Part shown: one piece after another, positions 21,232 to 31,007 of the stretch
How positions within the stretch are numbered: position 1 is the first letter of the stretch
Layout: every line of letters begins with the position of its first letter
Source: Nemertoderma westbladi
Taxonomy: Eukaryota; Xenacoelomorpha; Nemertodermatida; Nemertodermatidae
NCBI GenBank assembly: GCA_032718475.1
Contig: JAUCBJ010004878.1
Location: forward strand, 1 to 36,728
Reading direction: 5' to 3'
DNA length: 36,728 nucleotides
Made by a program: the position numbers and the translations under genes
Notes under the pieces: model-generated
Seen by the model: the letters and a program-made list of their open reading frames with translations, nothing else
Database searches by the model: none
Told to the model about the DNA's origin: nothing

Positions 21232-22674
21232 GACCGAACGTAATCCAGTACTGCAGTAATCAGGATCGAATGTAACATAGTTTTTACGAATCGAACGTAA
21301 CCTCAATTATGCTACATTGGATCCTATAACTATGTTACATTCCATCTACAAATTACTAAGCTCGAATGTAACATACATTTATTTCAGTTGTGTTTTGATT
21401 CCAGGAGTTAACCGATGAAATGCTTCGTTTATTTGCAGGAAGAAACAGTTTGGTATTCTGGTGTTGGCTGGTTGGTGAGTACAAAACAAAGACACAAGAC
21501 AGCAAGACCCAATTAAGTAACGTGCATATTCTTGTAACAGTGTAACCCAGGTTGGAATTCATGCTGCAAAACTCGGACGCGTACCTGCGCGAATGACCGC
21601 AAACAAGATGCGCGTTGCGCGTTTGGGTGAGACAGGTGCGCGTTCGGGTGAGACAGGTGCGCGTTGCGCCTCAGCGCGCAGCTCTGCCTCTGATGCGCAC
21701 CACAAATTAATTGAAATCACGAAAATACACAAAAAAATTTCGCTCGCTTCGCTCGCATTAGTTTCTCATTTACAATTCTTCAAACAGTCAAATCACTTCA
21801 CCATAATACTGTAATACCGGCAACCGGAGCTGAATTTGTCTATTTATTTTAACTACAGTACTCTATTATTGTATTGTTATTAGGTCTATGCTATGCCGAT
21901 GTTACGTTAGTAAACAGGTAAAGTTAGAAAGTAACAATGTATTATAAGTATGACTTAATTATAAAGCCAACTGTATGTTTAAGCCTAATTGTTAGGTAGG
22001 CCTATACAAAGTAATTACTGGCAGACTGGTACCTATTTCAATATTCGTTTTTTTGAAATTACATGTTTTGTTTGTAATCTAAAATAATATTTTATGTTAT
22101 AAAAGCAGTGAGCCCGATGGGCCACCATAGTAGTGGATTATAAAAATATTTTGCAATATTAACAATTTTGATGTTGCAAAAATTACATTTATTATGTAAG
22201 CCTAGACAGACAGACGTAAAGATACAGAGATAAGCTTAAAACGCTCAAACTTGTAAAATAGGAATGTAAAATTGTTCTTATGAACTGTGCGATTTTTTGA
22301 GATATGCATAACATGAGCTGCGCGATTTTGTATGGATTATGATGAGCTGCGCGATGAGCCAATTTCAGGTGCGCGGTGATTTCAAAACAACAAAACGTCC
22401 CTGCGCGCTCATGCATGAATTCCAACCTGGAGTGTAACATGTGTTAACTTTCGTTTATTGTTTTGGTTCCCCCAACACATGCAACACGCCTCTGTAACCT
22501 GCTCCTTTAAATCTGTAAATGGAAATGTTACATTCGAGCTTAGTAATTTGAAGATCGAATGTAACATAGTCAGATAGTTATAGGATCCAATAATGTAACA
22601 TACGGTAATTGCGGTTACGTTCGATACCCGATACGTAATAACTATGTGACATTCAATCATGATTACGTTCGGTC
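21232..22674. mobile_element. Inverted-repeat element ~200 bp upstream of the SSR4 start
   Basis: The left arm (21232-21375) and right arm (22526-22674) are imperfect reverse complements of about 145 bp. Both begin gaccgaacgtaatc at the outer end and share ggatcctataact and aattactaagctcgaatgta. Each arm is built from repeated gaatgtaacat / gaacgtaac words. The interior holds a dispersed-family copy (22441-22508) and a younger MITE (21547-22430). Without the nested insertion the element would be about 550 bp. Confidence 0.8.
21547..22430. mobile_element. Non-autonomous hAT-type MITE with 8-bp target duplication
   Basis: 884 bp bounded by an 18-bp perfect terminal inverted repeat, CCAGGTTGGAATTCATGC. 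It is flanked on both sides by the direct repeat agtgtaac (21539-21546 and 22431-22438). An 8-bp target site duplication is the signature of the hAT superfamily. The interior has GC-rich gcgcgttgcg-type repeats at both ends and no transposase ORF. It interrupts the older inverted-repeat element, so their relative age is clear. Confidence 0.88.
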
Positions 22675-23000
22675 ATGTACAGATGTATCCGATAGTGGAT
22701 AACTGCTAGAACCGTCTGACCGTAGGTTGGTAGGACTGTAGGAGTACCGGTAGTATAAGACTAACTACAGAACTAAACTAACTCAGTAACTACAAGCACA
22801 AGTACATTAGTCCAGAAGTCTGTTAGTATCATAGTAGCCTATGTACAGTTAGGACTTATGAACACTGGTCACTTTCTGGCTGAAGCTCAGCCAAAAATTG
22901 TCCACATATTTACAGCCAGAAAGTATCCGTGCAGCCACTATTTGTCCTTCACAGGCTGCGATTATATTTCCGGACATATCAGCATATTTTGGGGTGCTGG
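22675..23000. other. Intergenic DNA with a 12-bp-arm hairpin
   Basis: actttctggctg (22871-22882) pairs with cagccagaaagt (22913-22924). Nothing else seen. Confidence 0.4.
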
Positions 23001-23140
23001 TCACCTCGCCGCACTGCCACTTCGCCGCAGGTCAACTCGCCGCAGATAATGTGAGGCGAGGTGTCTTTGCGGCGAGGTGTCTCACTGTGAATGCCATTTC
23101 GCCGCAAATTATCGGACACCTCGCCGCAAGTCAATATTAA
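23001..23140. repeat. Cluster of TCGCCGCA octamers in both orientations
   Basis: About seven copies of TCGCCGCA or its complement TGCGGCGA within 140 bp, partly arranged as an inverted repeat (gataatgtgaggcgaggtgt against acacctcgccgcaaattatc). GC-rich against an AT-rich background. Probably a small foldback element. Confidence 0.65.
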
Positions 23141-23299
23141 TCATTTATTTATATATTTACACAGGGAAGCCTAGTTATGCTGTTATGGCAGTATGGCATT
23201 GGACATTATGTATTATAAGAAGAAATAAAATAATACGGTCAGACGGTAAGGTTTGTTGTTCTATTATAATTACTGTATTATTATAGATACAGTAAGAGT

Positions 23300-23410
23300 A
23301 CCGGTATTTGAGTAACGTATTAAAAATGCCTCGAGAACGAGAATAGTAAAAAAAAAGTTATACTTTTTTCCCATGTAATAAATAATAATTTTTTGGAATT
23401 TCTTAAATTT
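23300..23410. repeat. Partial copy of the GGGAAAAAA foldback family
   Basis: cctcgagaacgagaatag, then acttttttcccatgtaat and ggaatttcttaaatt, related to 2328-2480 and 1838-1960. No gene in 23411-23760. Confidence 0.6.
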
Positions 23411-23759
23411 GTCCTGGCGATTTGGTAGTGCGATATTAATTCCACACATGTGACGGGATCCGAGAATCCCGATTTATCCGGTTATTTTATTTACGCGTCC
23501 CGCCGTGTGAAAAGAGTTCGTTAAGAGTTCTGGTGTTGTTAATTGTTCAATAGGTATATAATATAAATGATAAATGGATAAAGTATAAGCACAGTCAGAT
23601 GGTAATAGATACTGGATACTGCATAAAGTGAATGATGGCGGCAGTAGACGGTAGTAAAAGTCGCCGTCCTGCCGTAACTGAACTGACTGACTAAAGTGAA
23701 TAAATGAGACTGTAACTGGTAATATGTATTGCACTGGTTGGCCGTATTACATTACTCAG

Positions 23760-24005
23760 TGGATGCCTGCCCCCCATTGGCTAATAACTCACTTCTCGCC
23801 TCCCACCTATCTGGGAGTGTTTTCCCCTTGCTAGGCCTACTTGTCATTCTCTCTCTCTTAGAGGTATAACCTTTGGCCCCCTTTGTGTGTGTGTCCTTTG
23901 GGGTTTCTCGTCCCCGTTTATTGGGGTGATACGAGGTTGATTGGCAATCAACCTCGTGCTCACAATATTGCTTTGTGGGGTGGCTAGCGGAATTGAATTC
24001 GCTAA
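23760..24005. other. Compact block of four consecutive hairpins
   Basis: Four stems follow one another: ctccca/tgggag (about 23799-23817); a ccccgtttattgggg stem (about 23912-23926); acgaggttgatt-ggc-aatcaacctcgt (23931-23957, 12 perfect pairs); and tagcg-aatt/aatt-cgcta (about 23984-24003). Pyrimidine-rich sequence lies between them. The function is unknown; a transposon end or a structured RNA are both possible. Confidence 0.45.
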
Positions 24006-24569
24006 CAACACAATTAAATAAAATAGGTAATGTAAGAAATTAAAAAAATTATAATATTTAATGCAATATTATTGATTATTATTAATGTCTTGGAAATTAA
24101 TTTGAAATGTAATTCGACCATAATTTTGCTCTTAACAAAAAAAGTGACTGACAACAAATATAAGTATATCAATCCACTAAGAACATTACATTTGTAATTA
24201 AGATTTAACATAAACATACAGTATTAATTACTGTATTAATCTTAGGCAGTGATTTTTTATGTCAATTTATTTGACTTTTTTTGTCAATTTTTTTTTACGA
24301 ATTATGCATAATGACTTTTGTTGTCCATTTAATGACTTTTATTGTCAATTTTTATGTATGTATTTCTTCAAACTGTCAGACTGCTGATTTCTGGACTGTC
24401 AGACAGTTGATTTCACTATGCCTGTGCCAAAACATTCCATGATTCCATGATTTATAGATTATGAGATAGATTTCCATATGCGCCTGTGGTAAAAAGACTC
24501 TATATTTAATAGTTTGTGGTTGTTGTCGATAATCGATTACCACATGACGTAGCAAAACACTCATTTTAT

Positions 24570-25110
24570 AGCCAAAAACAATTACCAATTGATGGAAAGG
24601 AGCAGGTTAAGGCCGAGTTTTCTAACCAAAACAATAAACAGTCACTTTACCAAATCAGGGAAAGGAGCAGGTTACAGAGACGGGATTTTCGAACCAAAAC
24701 AATAAACGATAACATTACCAATTGAGGGAAAGGAGCAGGTTACAGAGGCGGCATTTCCTAACCAAAACAATAAACGATCACTTAAACTAATTGAGGGAAA
24801 GGAGCAGGTTACAGAGGCGGGATTTTCTAACCAAAACAATAAACAGTCACTTTACCAAATCAGGGAAAGGAGCAGGTTACAGAGACGGGATTTTCTAACC
24901 AAAACAATAAACGATCATTTAACTAATTGAGGGAAAGGAGCAGGTTACAGAGACGGGATTTTCTAACCAAAACAATAAACGATAACATTACCAATTGAGG
25001 GAAAGGAGCAGGTTACAGAGGCGGGATTATCTAACCAAAACAATAAACGATCATTTAGCTAATTGAGGGAAAGGGGCAGATTACAGAGGCGGGATTTTCT
25101 AACCAAACTG
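24570..25110 (+). repeat. Tandem array, ~68-bp unit, 7-8 copies
   Basis: Each unit reads ggaaaggagcaggttacaga, then g(a/g)cgggattttcta, then accaaaacaataaac, then a variable ~20-bp tail. Three tail types recur (agtcactttaccaaatcag, gataacattaccaattgag, gatcatttaactaattgag), which shows higher-order ordering. Single relatives occur at 20674-20735, 22441-22508 and 26727-26806. Irregular units without spacers rule out a CRISPR. Confidence 0.9.
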
Positions 25111-25358
25111 TCAACGTCTGAGAATGTACGAATCCGTATATACCCTTTATTGGACGAACCTCTTGGCCGTCCGACTCTTTGGGCTAAAAACGGGTCGTTG
25201 TTTTCGCTATCATTGTGACTACCGGTATCAAACGGTAACGGGGTATAACATGTATAAGTAGTTTTTTCGAGTACGGATGAGTTTATGAACTGATCTGTGC
25301 TGTTGGAAGTAGTGGTGCCGCTATCCGTAACACTACTCAGACAGTAGTCATGATCCAT
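25107..25358 (-). CDS. Possible first coding exon, unidentified protein with AT-hook-like motif
   Basis: ATG at 25358 (context aataATGG) opens 84 codons: MDHDYCLSSVTDSG, Ser/Thr-rich to about residue 60, then RVGRPRGSSNKGY (an AT-hook-like GRPRG core) and IRTFSDVDSL. A plausible donor, GTTTG|gttaga, falls at 25107/25106, exactly where the exon meets the 68-bp repeat array. GC content is higher than in the flanks. I recognise no family. It could be the start of a host gene, or part of a DNA transposon if the flanking T-rich ends are real. No second exon was found. Confidence 0.35.
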
Positions 25359-25379
25359 TATTGATTATAAAACTATTAC

Positions 25380-26600
25380 AGTAATAGGCCTAAATTATGT
25401 GAAAGATATATCCACATTTTCCACAATCCAGTTTCGCCTATCAATTATTTAAAATTTATTAGCACAACCGGTAGGCCTACCATTACCGTATTTAAATGGT
25501 AGGCTACACAGTAGGCCTATAGCAGTACCAGTGCCGGTACCGGTACTAAAATACAGAATAACATTAGACTTTTGGATGACATAAAAAATCAAAAAAAATT
25601 GACAAAAAAAGGATAAAAATGGACAATAAAAATTATTGTGTTAATCTTATTACATTATGTTGCCTTACTTCCGTTTCCGTCGTAACTCCACTAGTCTGCC
25701 AGTCTGCTAGTAGGCCTACCGTACTCAAAGCAGAAACTGAGCACATAATGTGACAATTTTTATTTTTAATATTAATGATAGGTATCCCAACGATGAGATT
25801 CTAATTCTCAAATTAATTTATACAGAATTTTATGGCGATTCTAATGGCATAATTTTTAGAATGCCAATGTTAAAATTTCACTGCCGGTTTTCAAATGAAA
25901 TTTAGCATTGTTTTCTATGGAGAAATTTCACTCTGAGAGCGTTTTCCGCGGACACATTCTGGCTGTAAATTGGACATATTGTGATGTGACCAGTGTTCCT
26001 GCTGTCCTGACTGATGTACAGAGTTCAGTCAGACAGTACTGCAGTAGCCCTAGTACCGGTACAGATTGCAGATGTAGGCCTTTACACTTTATCAGTTTAT
26101 AGCAGTTTCTTTTTGTCACTGTCTGACTGTTCAGTTTGGCGAAATTTAACTGTTCTGTAAGCCGGACTGCCGGAAGCAGCCTGGCCAGCTGGCAGCGTAG
26201 CAGAAGTGCTTGTCAGCTTGTGTTTTACACGAATTGGTACATTTTTCAGTTTTTAGCACAAGCGAGGGGAGCAGGCAGCAGGGTGCAGGGAGTGTTGAGT
26301 TTTAAGGCAGGAATAAATATATAAATAAACATTAGATTAGGCCTAATTCATTACCTGTCAGCCGGTAAGATAAAAATGTATTAAAGTTACAGTAATAATT
26401 AATATAATTGTATATAATATATAATATATTTTAATATATATAATAATATATATAATATAGGCCTATATATAATATACATATACATAATATAAATGTAATT
26501 AATATACCAGTATACATTCTGACAGTAGGCTAGTACAAGTCTGATAGTACTGTAGTAGGCCTAGTACAGTAGTAACAATTATTAACAATACCAGCATACA
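25380..26600. other. Intergenic DNA rich in GTAGGCCTAC palindromes
   Basis: No convincing gene. AGGCCT with flanking TA occurs near 25386, 25472, 25514, 25713, 26338, 26459 and 26557, often beside ccggtaccggt-type palindromes. AT-dinucleotide-rich stretch at 26400-26510. Short ORFs at 25908-26324 show no motif. Confidence 0.4.
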
Positions 26601-26612
26601 GTTGACAAGACG

Positions 26613-26950
26613 TTCCATACAGGAATATTGACAGATTGATCCGTGAATAACCAATCAGCTCACGGATCAAATTTCCTGTTTTTATACAGGAGTTTTTGAT
26701 CCATTCAAAAGGAGTTGTCCAAAAAAAAGGAGCAGGTTAGAAAAGGAGCCGGTTACAGAGGCGTGTTGAGGGAACCAAAACAATAAACGAAAGTTAACAC
26801 ATGTTAGGCTACAATATTATGCTGGTCTTTTTAATTATGGCGTCTTGGGTCTTTGGAAATATCAATAATTCCTGCATGAAAACAGGAAATTTGATCCGTG
26901 AGCTGATTGGTTATTTACGGATCAATATTTCAGTTTTCTTACAGTTGTTC
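26613..26950. mobile_element. Foldback element carrying a dispersed-family copy
   Basis: The left arm (26619-26690) contains gatccgtgaataaccaatca, then gctcacggatcaaatttcct. It matches the reverse complement of the right arm (26870-26945) over about 70 bp with few mismatches. The interior holds ggagccggttacagaggcg, then aaccaaaacaataaacgaaa (26727-26806), the same unit as the 68-bp array. Confidence 0.8.
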
Positions 26951-27319
26951 TACAAGTGTGGACCAACATACAGTTAATAAGGTATTTTTGAATGAAGGAT
27001 ATTAGATATTACATTATTAGGCCTATGGCCTACCAGATCCAATACTTCTCGCTGCCATTTTTTTCGTTCTTTTCATTCTTTACATTGCAGCCTACTATCC
27101 TATCTGTAAATATGTGACAAGGGTCGAAATTCCGTACCGAAAATCGTTGAATTTACGTTGTACTGTAATAAAATAATAGAGATTATTGTTAGATTATTTC
27201 GTATTTTGTATTGATTCGTTCATACTCAGGGATACCATATTACACATCCGAACATTCTTACATGTGATGAAAAAATTATATTCATAGCCCTAATAGATTG
27301 GCAAGTAATAATTACAATA
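26951..27319. other. 5' flank of the gluconokinase gene
   Basis: AT-rich. One ttaggcctatggcctacc at about 27018. No clear promoter element and no upstream coding exon recognised. Confidence 0.3.
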
Positions 27320-27799
27320 ATGATAATCCTGTTGATGGGTGTCTCTGGGTCAGGTAAATCCGCTGTTGGTATAAAACTGGCGGAGGTTCTCGGCTGGAAC
27401 TTTTACGATGCAGATGATTTTCACCCTCAGACCAACATAGACAAGATGGGTCTCGGTGTTCCTTTAACAGACAGCGACAGGTGGCCCTGGCTGGGGATCT
27501 TGGCAGGCCTAATAAGGAACGCACAAGATCATATGATCGTCGGGTGCTCCGCATTGAAACAATCCTATAGAGATATACTAGTTGCCAGGAACTCCAATGT
27601 GAGAATCGTTTATTTAAAGGGCGACTTTGAGATAATCAAACTCCGCCTCGAAGCACGAGAAGGACATTTTTTAAAAGCAGCAATGCTAGCAAGTCAATTC
27701 AACGACTTGGAACCTCCTACAGACGCTATTACTGTTAGTATTGATGGAACCCTAGATGAGATTGTAAACCAAATTCGATTAGAATTACATCAGATATAA
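27320..27799 (+). CDS. IDNK: Gluconokinase, short form, intronless
   Basis: Phosphorylates D-gluconate with ATP to 6-phosphogluconate, feeding the pentose phosphate pathway; a cytosolic P-loop kinase. The 159 residues contain the full motif set: Walker A GVSGSGKS (7-14); YDADDFHP (29-36), the substrate and metal site; KMGLGVPLTDSDRWPWL; CSALKQSYRDIL; and REGHFLKAAMLASQFNDLEPP with the lid Arg. Human IDNK is about 187 residues and has an insert after the YRDIL motif that is missing here. DRWPWL and the short YLKGDFEII connection look more like bacterial, fungal or plant GntK. The first ATG places the P-loop at residue 7, as usual for this family. TAA occupies 27800-27802. No AATAAA is seen in the next ~100 bp, which fits neither a simple retrogene nor a clear mRNA end. 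Its 3' side meets a 920-bp foldback element. Confidence 0.93.
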   Translation: MIILLMGVSGSGKSAVGIKLAEVLGWNFYDADDFHPQTNIDKMGLGVPLTDSDRWPWLGILAGLIRNAQDHMIVGCSALKQSYRDILVARNSNVRIVYLKGDFEIIKLRLEAREGHFLKAAMLASQFNDLEPPTDAITVSIDGTLDEIVNQIRLELHQI

Positions 27800-27903
27800 C
27801 GATACCATGAGAAAAATTACGTGATATACTGTACTGTACGTGGTGCGACATGGTATTCCTTTAGTAGAGTCGGGGGCGTATTCACAATCCTTACCCTACA
27901 CGC

Positions 27904-28823
27904 CTACACTATGTCCTGGAATATAGTGTCATTATTCAAGTACCTGGAGACCCCCCCCCCCCCCCCCCCCCCCAAAAAAAATTTTTTCTACAAATCTTAA
28001 TGAGATTGCAGGAAATTTGAAACAGATATAGTTTCACCTCCGTCCTCCTTGCTGGGTGAGCCAGAATGTGTATTTTTGCTTTCATTCTTTAGCTACAAGC
28101 GTTTGAAAAAGGTGTCCCCGGTGATATTTCACCAGTTACACTGCAGTTATTCATGAACCTTATTGTGATTTGTTGGTAGAAATAGAAAGCTAACCATGCA
28201 AGGATTCCAAAAATGTGAAAATATTAGTTGGGAAATAGCTGAGATATGAGCGTATACAGTATCTGCGCGAGGCTGTTTTATTCTATTAAATAAAAACACT
28301 ATATTCTAGAACATTTTGTTTATGTATGAATAGCTACATAATAGTATGTTTAAAGAAGCATTGCATTGTTGCCAAGATACGTTTGGGATAAACAAAATGT
28401 TCCAGAATATGATGTATTTATTAAATAGAATAAATGGCGTGCAGGGGAAGCAAATACATGCAACTTTTGAACGCCCATATCTCAGCTATTTCTCAACCAA
28501 ATTGAAATGTTTTTACATTTCTGGAATCCTTGCACGGTCAGCTTTTATTGGTACCAACAAATCGCGATAAGGTTCAAGAATAACTGCAGTTTAACTGGTG
28601 AAAAATCACCGGAGACACCTTTTTCAAACGCGTGTAGCTAAAGATTAAAACCAAAAATAAAAATTCTGGCTCACCTACGGAGCAGGAGGGAGGTGAAACT
28701 ATTTCTGTTTCAAATTTCTCATTAAGATTTGTAGAAAAAAAATTTTTTTGGGGGGGGGGGGGGGGGTGGGTCGAGGAACTTAAATAACTACGACACTATA
28801 TTCTAGGACATAGTGTACAGTAG
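27904..28823. repeat. Large foldback element (~920 bp) with poly-C/poly-G inside the arms
   Basis: The left arm (27904-28320) pairs with the reverse complement of 28391-28823. Outer ends are ctacactatgtcctggaata against ttctaggacatagtgta. The 23-C run at 27951-27973 faces 17 G at 28750-28766. Inner ends are acattttgtttatg against ataaacaaaatgt. Arm divergence is moderate (scattered substitutions, short indels). The 74-codon ORF inside the right arm is not a gene. Confidence 0.9.
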
Positions 28824-30180
28824 GAACACCTCTTGAATCGGCGACTGGGATTGGTTAATAAGCTATACTTTGATTGGATTTTGAAATCATGTAAGGAATG
28901 GATTTACTCAGGAGGCAGTATATAATGTTCCAAACGCTGTAATGAATGGAGACAGTGTGCGAAATTATGTAAGGAATATTCCCCTAGGTCGGTAAATATG
29001 AGTAGATATTATAATACATCCCAATTAAAAATGTAACAACTACACTGTTCATTATAGGGTGAGAAGTTAAATAATCATTGTATAACTAAAGGATTCACAA
29101 ATTTCAGTTCGGATGATTTTTCAGATCAAATAAATTGTAATAATGAAGTAAGAAATGTAGAATTAAATTAATGATGGGGGGGGGGGGGGGGGGTAACCGA
29201 CCGATGGACAGACTAGATTTTTTCACACGAAATATACTACTCTACTCCTCCGCCATTTCTTAACCGTTTTCTGCAATTTTTGATTTATATGAAGGTAATT
29301 TCATAAGCTTCAATTAATTGCGACCAGTTTTCTTGATTTCGTAATATTTCCCCATTTTTTAATAAAAAATTCGAAACTTTTGTAAAAAATTTTTTTTTTA
29401 ATTTTAACTTTATTTTTACAAACTTGCCAATTATCAGAAATAGAAAATGAAAATACAAAAAGTGGTCGAAAAATATGATGAAAATGACCATGCTGGTTCC
29501 AACAAAATGTGGTATCGAAAAATAAAAATGAACAATAACGGAGGAGTAGTGTTTTTAGCGAATTTTTTAAATATCACGACAGCCGCTAGGGGGCGACAAA
29601 AACATTTTTTTTAATTTCCATTTTAATGTAATGAGTTATAGTAAAATGAAGCCACGGCGATAAAAACACTGATTACATTATAGTTTGTAATAAAAATAAT
29701 TGTTGTAAATCAAATGCAAATTAAAATAGTACTTATTTCCACTGCTCACATTATATGTAGCATAGCTGCCCAATTTGTTCTTATATTCTTATATTTTTTT
29801 TAATATAACAATTTCACAGTTAAATGTATACAATTAAACAACAATATTAAAACTGCATACTACTATTATACTTAGACTACTTGATACCCCCCCCCCCCCC
29901 CCCCCCCAGCCACAGACTCCACTACTAAATACTATAGCCACTTCCTAAGCGCCAACATTTCCGAACACAGTAGCATGGCTTATTTTGTGCTAGAAAATAT
30001 ATTAGTTTTAATACTTAATTTTTTATTTTAATGTCATAATTTTTTTTTAAGTTTTTTTTTTTTTTTAATTATGCTTATTAATGCTACAAACATTTTTTTG
30101 CAGTAGTATGGTATAATACTACACAATTTATTTGTCTAGATTTGCCAGTTTTGGTTGAGTATTAATTGACGGCTGATTGA
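28824..30180. other. AT-rich intergenic DNA with two homopolymer runs and a weak foldback
   Basis: 18 G at 29176-29193 and 21 C at 29887-29907. ctactcctccg near 29243 and cggaggagtag near 29538 are inverted, with T-rich and A-rich flanks between, suggesting an old foldback at about 29233-29553. No gene seen. Confidence 0.4.
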
Positions 30181-30300
30181 CCTTACTTTATTTTTGCTGT
30201 AATGGTTGCCGTATACATAATAGGAATAGGATAGATGTAATATTTTTTATTGTATGTTTATAGAATGTGTATTTCATGGAATATACAGTACGGTACAGAG

Positions 30301-31007
30301 TTATTGGAGATTGATAAGGTATGTCTTTAGAAGTTTTTTTACTTTGCATAACGATTTTGAGGTTTGAATTTCGGCCGGTATGATGTTCCATAGTTTGACT
30401 GCCTGATATGATATAGTGGATTTTCCGTAGTTCGTTTGATAAAGTGGGAGCCGATAGTGGTGGTTTTGTGCCGCGCGAGTTGGATACTTCTTATGTACAG
30501 TACTTATTGGAACTAGGGTTGATTTAAGTCCTTCTGGAAGATGTTGGAGTCCTAATCGATGACGGAAAATGTACAGTAAACAACGATACTTATAGAGTGA
30601 TTTAAGTTTTAGTATGTTTACATTTTTAAACAACTCATGGGTAGGAAAGTTATATGGTTTTAAAAAGATAATTCGGATGTATCTCTTTTGTAGTTTAATT
30701 AACTGGTTTAGAACTGTATCGTGTTGAACATCATGACAATTACCCCAGGCTGTTAAGGCAAAGGAAATATGGGACTCGATCAATGTGTGATAAAGACTTA
30801 ATCTGATTTTAAATGGTATGAAGTGTTTGATTTTATTTATTATCCCAATATTTTTTGATATTTTAACTCTGATGTGATCGACGTGCCTATTCCACTTTAA
30901 ATTTTCACTAATGTAAATACCCAGGAATTTTATATGATGTACTTGTTCAATTTTGCAACCTCCGATTTTTAAATATTTTCCTAATGATGATTGGTGATTG
31001 TTTCACT
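30301..31007 (-). pseudogene. C-terminal fragment of a non-LTR retrotransposon polyprotein
   Basis: One minus-strand frame is open from about 31007 to a stop at 30301. It holds the region after the RT active site: IKFLGIYISENLKWNRHVDH, then KISKNIGIINKIKHFIP, LYHTLIESHISFALTAWGN, LQKRYIRIIFL, and near the end SYQAVKLWNIIP with a basic tail. This order (FLG.Y.s..L.W, W.N, Q....R.I, WN..P) is typical of CR1/Jockey-like LINE proteins. It is a different family from the LINE at 33371. The catalytic palm and endonuclease are missing; upstream sequence has stops. Confidence 0.82.

Larger units (their letters stand above)
24236..25650. mobile_element. Possible element bounded by T-rich inverted ends
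   Basis: 24240-24300 (tttttatgtcaattt, then ctttttttgtcaattttttt) resembles the reverse complement of 25580-25645 (aaaaaaattgacaaaaaaag and the following ataaaaatggacaataaaaa). The pair encloses the 68-bp array and the AT-hook ORF. The ends are low-complexity, so this is tentative. Confidence 0.35.

Noticed and set aside
24570-25110. CRISPR array
   Set aside because: Units are contiguous ~68-bp tandem repeats with recurring tail types, not identical repeats separated by unique spacers. The locus is in an animal genome with no cas genes.
25908-26324. Short ORFs on both strands as genes
   Set aside because: No recognised motif, no splice logic, and overlapping frames of equal length.
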